Positions 34,278-37,647 of a DNA stretch of 37,647 nucleotides are shown here, in pieces. A model generated the notes under the pieces. That model worked only from the letters and a program-made list of their open reading frames with translations. It was not told the DNA's origin and did no database searches. The DNA comes from Planctomycetota bacterium (GTDB lineage Bacteria; Planctomycetota; Phycisphaerae; Sedimentisphaerales; Anaerohalosphaeraceae). Each line of letters begins with the position of its first letter. Within the stretch, counting starts at the first letter, position 1. The DNA lies in assembly GCA_013349435.1 (NCBI GenBank), contig DUZQ01000028.1, positions 1 to 37,647 of the forward strand, read 5' to 3'. Both the position numbers and the translations under genes were made by a program.

Positions 34278-35444
34278 TCAACCTCGGGAATAGCGCTTCG
34301 ATAGTGTTACGACAAACAGGGCCATTAGGCACGCACCGCTTACGGCCTCGGCCATAGCGATACACCTTGTCAATAAATGCTCGCCGGCCGGATACATATC
34401 ACCGAAACCAAGTGTGGTAAAGGTTATCGTGCTGAAGTACAAACCGTCCATCAGCGATAATTCGCCCGGTCCGGCTTCGGCACGATATGACAGACCGGCA
34501 TAAGGGGAACTGTAAAACAGCCCGCACAAAAAGATAATCAGAACACCCGCAAAAAGCACCCTTACAGGCCTTTCCCCGTAACCGAAAAGCCACCTGCCAA
34601 GAATCGACTCCGGCAAAAATCTGATACCAGCAATAAACCTCGCTATTTTCTGCGGTGATGAAAGGCTGTCATAGTTAGGCCCACGAAACTTGCGACGGAA
34701 ATGTGCGCAACGCTCATTGTAAAAGCTCTCGCCGGCAAGCTGATAATATCCGGCTTCCTGTGAAGCCTGTTTGATAAAACGCCAGAACGTCTCGTCGACA
34801 CCGTACCGTCGCCTGGCAAAAGAAACTGATTCATAAACCGGAACCGATTTACTCTCTGAATGCACGCCGGAAAAATCGGTCTTTCCCTCAAACCTGACAC
34901 TTGTGAAGTTACCACCCTTACTGAAGCAGCTATTGGTAAATCCGGCCTCGGAGTGAAAAACGGCATCGTTGAAAAGACCGTAACCATTAAACGCAACCGT
35001 TCGATACTTCGCAGGTCCGAAGAAATTCGCGCCGCGAAAGGCGGCGATTCGATTGAACGAGCAACCGTCAAATCCGGCAAGCGAGCAAAACGACGTTTGA
35101 CTAAAGCGTGTTTGACCGCAAAAAACCGAAGAGTTGAAAACCACGTCTTTACTGAACACAACCTCTAATTGCCCCGGTCTGTCCCAGGTCGCCGCAAACA
35201 AAACATTGTCCTCAAAGGTGCAGGACTCAAACGTAATCGGCTCCGGAAGGGTCAGTATCTTTCTTTCATCAGAGATACTGATATTAAGATTTGTAACGTC
35301 AAAACTTTCGCCTTCGGCAAAAAGCCTGTTTACATCAAATTCACCCGTAATAGTACATCTGCGGAACTTGATTTCCCGACCGCTTGCAAGTGCCTGGAGT
35401 AGCTCGCTTGCAGATACACGCTGGTTTTCACTTTGAAATATCAT
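34278..35444 (-). CDS. Pentapeptide-like repeat protein fused to a 2-TM potassium channel
   Basis: The first ~200 of 388 residues form a divergent pentapeptide-type solenoid (repeating A/N-x-F units such as VVFNSSVFCGQTRF, AAFRGANFFGPAKY, AVFHSEAGFTNSCF). A linker of about 80 residues follows (WRFIKQASQEAGYYQLAGES, then a basic patch). The C-terminal part is an Ion_trans_2-type pore: TM1 about 294-312, pore loop with selectivity filter TLGFGD (344-349, the K+ form is TVGYGD), TM2 about 360-381. It is probably a tetrameric K+ channel whose cytoplasmic solenoid senses or scaffolds something. It starts 19 bp after the PfkB kinase gene. The gene converges on the haemagglutinin gene with only 35 bp between stops. 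Confidence 0.82.
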   Translation of the reverse strand: MIFQSENQRVSASELLQALASGREIKFRRCTITGEFDVNRLFAEGESFDVTNLNISISDERKILTLPEPITFESCTFEDNVLFAATWDRPGQLEVVFSKDVVFNSSVFCGQTRFSQTSFCSLAGFDGCSFNRIAAFRGANFFGPAKYRTVAFNGYGLFNDAVFHSEAGFTNSCFSKGGNFTSVRFEGKTDFSGVHSESKSVPVYESVSFARRRYGVDETFWRFIKQASQEAGYYQLAGESFYNERCAHFRRKFRGPNYDSLSSPQKIARFIAGIRFLPESILGRWLFGYGERPVRVLFAGVLIIFLCGLFYSSPYAGLSYRAEAGPGELSLMDGLYFSTITFTTLGFGDMYPAGEHLLTRCIAMAEAVSGACLMALFVVTLSKRYSRG

Positions 35445-35463
35445 CAGGCTGTTCCGTGCCGAA

Positions 35464-36429
35464 TCAATCCGCCTGCTTCTGTAACAATTCTATAATATTC
35501 TCCTTTGACGGAAGGGCATCCAGCGAACCGAATTTGGAACAGGCTAAAGCACCGGCTGCAGCGGCAAATCGGACGGCATCTCTGGCTTCGTCCCCGGCAC
35601 CGCAGGAAGCTGCAAAAGCCCCGGCAAAGGCATCGGCAGAACCGTTATGGTCAACGATATCGAGTTCAAAGCCACGAATCTGACTGATGCCCTTTCTGTC
35701 CACAACAAACGTGCCGCGTTGGCCCATGTTAATTACAACACATTCAACACCACTGGCTACCAACTCTGAGCCGATTAGCTTGAGCTTATGAACAGTTCCG
35801 GCACCAAGCTCGGCGGCACCGGCCCCTTTACCAAAACTCGGAATCAATATGTCGGCGGAATAGTACTCTAAAGGCCAATCAGATTTATAAGGCTTATCAC
35901 CGTTGCAAATCGTAAGTTCAGGCTCGAGTATGACCTTCGTTTTGCATAAGTCAGCCGTCATCAAGGCTGTTGTAACAACTTCGCGCGGAACATCGGCATG
36001 AATCAGGCACACATCTGCAGAGCCGATCAACTGTTCTGATGAAGCACATGCAATCTCTTCGCTGCTTAATGCACGGTTGGCACCGGCACAAACAAAACTT
36101 CGGTTCTCACCTATGGAATCCACCATAGTAACTGTAACGCCCGTATTCTTTGCCCGGGCTGTATATATAAAATCGGTTTTAACACCGTGAACGATCAGAC
36201 TGTCCTTAACCATTTGGCCGAAAACGTCGTCCCCCACTTTGCCCAAAAGATATGTCTCACAACCGCATAACGCCGCCTCAATGGCCCTGTTGGTTCCCGG
36301 ACCCGTTGGGGAGCACGAAAGACCTGAACCCTGCACACTTTGGCCCGGCTGTGGAAACTCACTACACTTGATAGTCATGTCCACATAAGTCGGACCAATC
36401 ACTACTACTTTTGGAATCCTTCCTGGCAT
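35464..36429 (-). CDS. PfkB-family carbohydrate kinase (ribokinase-like)
   Basis: A 321-residue sugar or nucleoside kinase of the ribokinase fold. The N-terminal strand VVVIGPTYVDMTIK, the substrate loop GPGTNRAIEAALCG (43-56; usually GGKGANQA) and LLGKVGDDVFG (61-71) are clear. The C-terminal ATP-site signature reads DHNGSADAFAGAF, with catalytic Asp 266 retained but GSAD in place of the usual GAGD. The substrate cannot be assigned: a ribokinase-like sugar kinase is most likely, and the altered loops suggest a non-standard sugar. The ATG at 36427-36429 is preceded by three GGAACAG heptamers that supply its ribosome-binding site. It is co-transcribed with the channel gene downstream. Confidence 0.86.
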   Translation of the reverse strand: MPGRIPKVVVIGPTYVDMTIKCSEFPQPGQSVQGSGLSCSPTGPGTNRAIEAALCGCETYLLGKVGDDVFGQMVKDSLIVHGVKTDFIYTARAKNTGVTVTMVDSIGENRSFVCAGANRALSSEEIACASSEQLIGSADVCLIHADVPREVVTTALMTADLCKTKVILEPELTICNGDKPYKSDWPLEYYSADILIPSFGKGAGAAELGAGTVHKLKLIGSELVASGVECVVINMGQRGTFVVDRKGISQIRGFELDIVDHNGSADAFAGAFAASCGAGDEARDAVRFAAAAGALACSKFGSLDALPSKENIIELLQKQAD

Positions 36430-36432
36430 TAC

Positions 36433-36453
36433 CTGTTCCCTGTTCCCTGTTCC
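36433..36453. repeat. Three perfect 7-bp repeats (CTGTTCC / GGAACAG) upstream of the PfkB kinase
   Basis: CTGTTCC occurs three times without a mismatch. On the minus strand this is GGAACAG repeated directly before the start codon, so the last GGGA/CAGG acts as the ribosome-binding site. Confidence 0.85.
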
Positions 36454-36492
36454 TGCCGAGCCTGCGCTCCTGAATCATCATTATTCATCAGT

Positions 36493-36521
36493 ATTATAAG
36501 GGTCATCCTGTATTGTGCAAA
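36493..36521 (-). promoter_or_regulatory. Candidate promoter of the PfkB kinase-channel operon
   Basis: Minus strand TATAAT (36493-36498) with TTTGCA (36516-36521) at 17 bp; start near 36486, about 57 nt before the ATG. The -35 box is weak (4/6). Confidence 0.42.
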
Positions 36522-36527
36522 GTTTTT

Positions 36528-36542
36528 TCTCCAACTTGGAGA
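36528..36542. promoter_or_regulatory. 15-bp inverted repeat upstream of the kinase promoter
   Basis: TCTCCAA-C-TTGGAGA, a perfect 7-bp inverted repeat with one central base, lies six bases upstream of the -35 box of the candidate promoter, where an activator or repressor could bind. No known operator consensus was recognised. Confidence 0.35.
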
Positions 36543-36784
36543 GCATAATCAAAATCTGGATACAAGGTTTAAAATGAATAACAAACAAATTGTCTGCAAG
36601 ATAAAGTTGCAACGGCGCACGAGCATTCAACCTAATTTTATCTTTATCTTGGCAAAAAGCCAATACGTATTAGCTCTCTTCTTATGACGACTGTATTCGG
36701 TTGCTTAGTCTGTTAAACAACTACTACTACTGTATCATGACTCATATTGTGAGAATATGAACGAACCTTATTTGCTTTAGGTTT

Positions 36785-36834
36785 CTGGATTCGGCGCTCC
36801 CCGCCTCCGCGGGGACAAGCTTCGCGGGAATGAC
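36785..36834. repeat. REP/dRS3-like repeat unit
   Basis: Starts CTGGATTC and ends GCGGGAATGAC, with an internal CCCCGCCTCCGCGGGG hairpin. Same end motifs as the elements in the gsp operon. Confidence 0.7.
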
Positions 36835-37086
36835 AAAGCACCGTATATTTTCACAAATATAGTGTTGACAGAATACTACAGCTATAATTTTAAGTGTATA
36901 AAGCCTGCTCTGCACAGGCCAAAGAAAACCCCCATATTAACAAAATCCAACAGGATAATAATGTTTCATTACCTGCAGGTTGTTAAGAAACACTAAACAA
37001 TTAACCCGCATTTCTCACAGCTCGTGATTTTGGGAGGGTTTAACAATACCCACAGGATGATAGTTGGGGTGGTCGGAACGTATTCG

Positions 37087-37128
37087 TCGCTCGTGTCTCG
37101 TATTGAGTGATGCGTGATGCGTGATGCC
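37087..37128. repeat. 7-bp tandem repeat, TGATGCG type
   Basis: Six units in register: TCGCTCG, TGTCTCG, TATTGAG, TGATGCG, TGATGCG, TGATGCC. The sequence differs from the TAGTTCG arrays but the period is the same. Confidence 0.65.
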
Positions 37129-37238
37129 TAAGGCCTGATTCGGCCGCTTCAGCCGCGGCGAGACCGCGTCTCGACGGGTGCGCGGCTTGGCTTCTGTTGG
37201 TATTATCGCACGGCCCGGCTTCTGTGCCCGACGCTTTT

Positions 37239-37331
37239 GTCATACCGGCCTCTTAGCCGGTATCCAGTTTTTCTGGTTGCCGGAACCGGCCTTCGCACGA
37301 GGCTACGGAGGGCAGGCAAATCCGGCATGAC
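37239..37331. repeat. REP/dRS3-like composite repeat with CCGG stems
   Basis: Unit 1 reads GTCATACCGGC to GCCGGTATCCAG (37239-37267). The facing unit 2 runs from CTGGTTGCCGG to CCGGCATGAC (37273-37331). Same scaffold as 7995-8097 with a different stem. Confidence 0.72.
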
Positions 37332-37343
37332 AATAGAAATTTC

Positions 37344-37365
37344 GGTGCGATTCATCGCACCCTAC
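37344..37365. repeat. GTAGGGTGCGATGAATCGCA-type palindrome
   Basis: GGTGCGATTCATCGCACC followed by CTAC; a copy of the element at 10102-10123, with the same AAATTTC flank on its left side. Confidence 0.75.
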
Positions 37366-37406
37366 AGATTCGGCATGACCCGGCTCGGGACGCGGGGCTA
37401 AATGAA

Positions 37407-37434
37407 CTGGATGCCGGATTAAATCCGGCATGAC
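37407..37434. repeat. REP/dRS3-like single unit
   Basis: CTGGATGCCGGATT-AAATCCGGCATGAC: a compact unit with a perfect GCCGGATT/AATCCGGC inverted repeat (no more than 1-2 nt of loop unless the stem opens) and the standard end motifs. Confidence 0.72.
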
Positions 37435-37647
37435 AATAGAATTATCAAAACAAAAACGCGGCGGCACAAACCACCAAAACAGAAGCGCGGCGGCGCAAGC
37501 CGCCCGAAAGACAATTCTGTTATTCCACCATTTAATTCGGCCGCTTGCGCCTCCTCAAGCATAGTATTGTTACATTACCCTTTAATTCGGCCGCTTGCGC
37601 GGCTCGGCTTCTGTTGAAATTCTCGCACGGCCCGGCTTGTGTTGATA

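Larger units (their letters stand above)
36543..37647. other. Gene-free right end, about 1.1 kb
   Basis: I see no protein-coding frame with a start, ribosome-binding site and recognisable product. The left half (to about 37030) is AT-rich with a TTGACA at 36864, a TATAAT twelve bases after it (spacing too short) and an ACCTGCAGGT palindrome near 36980. The right half is GC-rich and packed with repeats, listed separately. No tRNA or rRNA was recognised. Confidence 0.6.
37132..37647. repeat. Cluster of GC-rich direct and inverted repeats, cut by window edge
   Basis: A segment of about 47 bp starting TGCGCGGCT is repeated at 37179-37225 and 37596-37642 (GGCTTCTGTTG, then a short variable stretch, then TCGCACGGCCCGGCTT). 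ATTCGGCCGCTT occurs near 37137, 37536 and 37585, twice followed by GCGC. An inverted version (ACAGAAGCGCGGCGGCGCAA) lies near 37480. A block AAATCCGGCATGACAATAGA occurs twice, near 37318 and 37421. Confidence 0.7.

Noticed and set aside
36864-36892. TTGACA and TATAAT on the plus strand in the right-end gap
   Set aside because: The boxes are only 12 bp apart, too short for a sigma70 promoter, and no gene follows within the window.
36951-36996. Tiny 11-codon frame after AGGA near 36960
   Set aside because: Too short and without any supporting homology or promoter; could be chance.

Overview
The window looks like a chromosomal segment of a planctomycete, most likely from the Phycisphaerae (Sedimentisphaerales-like) branch. 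The reasons are a type II secretion/type IV pilus-like cluster with several oversized pseudopilins, a BamD-like/LptE-like/FtsH gene group, an arylsulfatase remnant, a filamentous-haemagglutinin-type exoprotein, and DPCD-type motifs in secreted proteins. This placement is by family resemblance, not by a marker gene. Base composition is moderate and no prophage, transposase, CRISPR array, tRNA or rRNA was seen.

Layout. 1-970 (minus): a membrane-anchored secreted protein cut by the window edge and a 5'-truncated sulfatase remnant. 1165-4951 (minus): promoter, BamD-like TPR protein, LptE-like lipoprotein, FtsH; an envelope-biogenesis/quality-control operon. 5048-18536 (minus): a 13.5 kb secretion operon with its own strong promoter, in order gspE, gspF, four GspG-like pseudopilins, gspH, gspI, gspJ, gspK. 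18609-25718 (minus): fumarase-type beta subunit, YchF-like GTPase, zinc dehydrogenase and cinA, tightly packed behind one promoter, then pilB (own promoter) and pilT, closed by a rho-independent terminator. 25722-29648 (plus): a divergent promoter drives etfB, etfA and a 601-residue acyl-CoA dehydrogenase, an electron-transfer/beta-oxidation unit. 29775-34242 (plus): a 1431-residue haemagglutinin-like exoprotein with a long structured leader. 34278-36521 (minus): a PfkB-family kinase followed by a pentapeptide-like/K+-channel fusion. 36522-37647: about 1.1 kb without a recognisable gene, filled with repeats.

How the genes fit together: GspE (and perhaps PilB) would power assembly of a pseudopilus on the GspF platform. 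GspG-like subunits would form the shaft and H/I/J/K the tip; PilT would supply retraction. The secretin, GspC/L/M and prepilin peptidase are not in the window.

The most striking non-coding signal is a set of intergenic tandem repeats with a strict 7-bp period. They begin at, or include, the stop codon of the preceding gene, with up to 23 units in one array. Different repeat types (heptamer arrays, dRS3/REP-like composite hairpins, GTAGGGTG palindromes) occupy nearly every junction of the pseudopilin operon, while the neighbouring operon has junctions of 15 bp or less without repeats.
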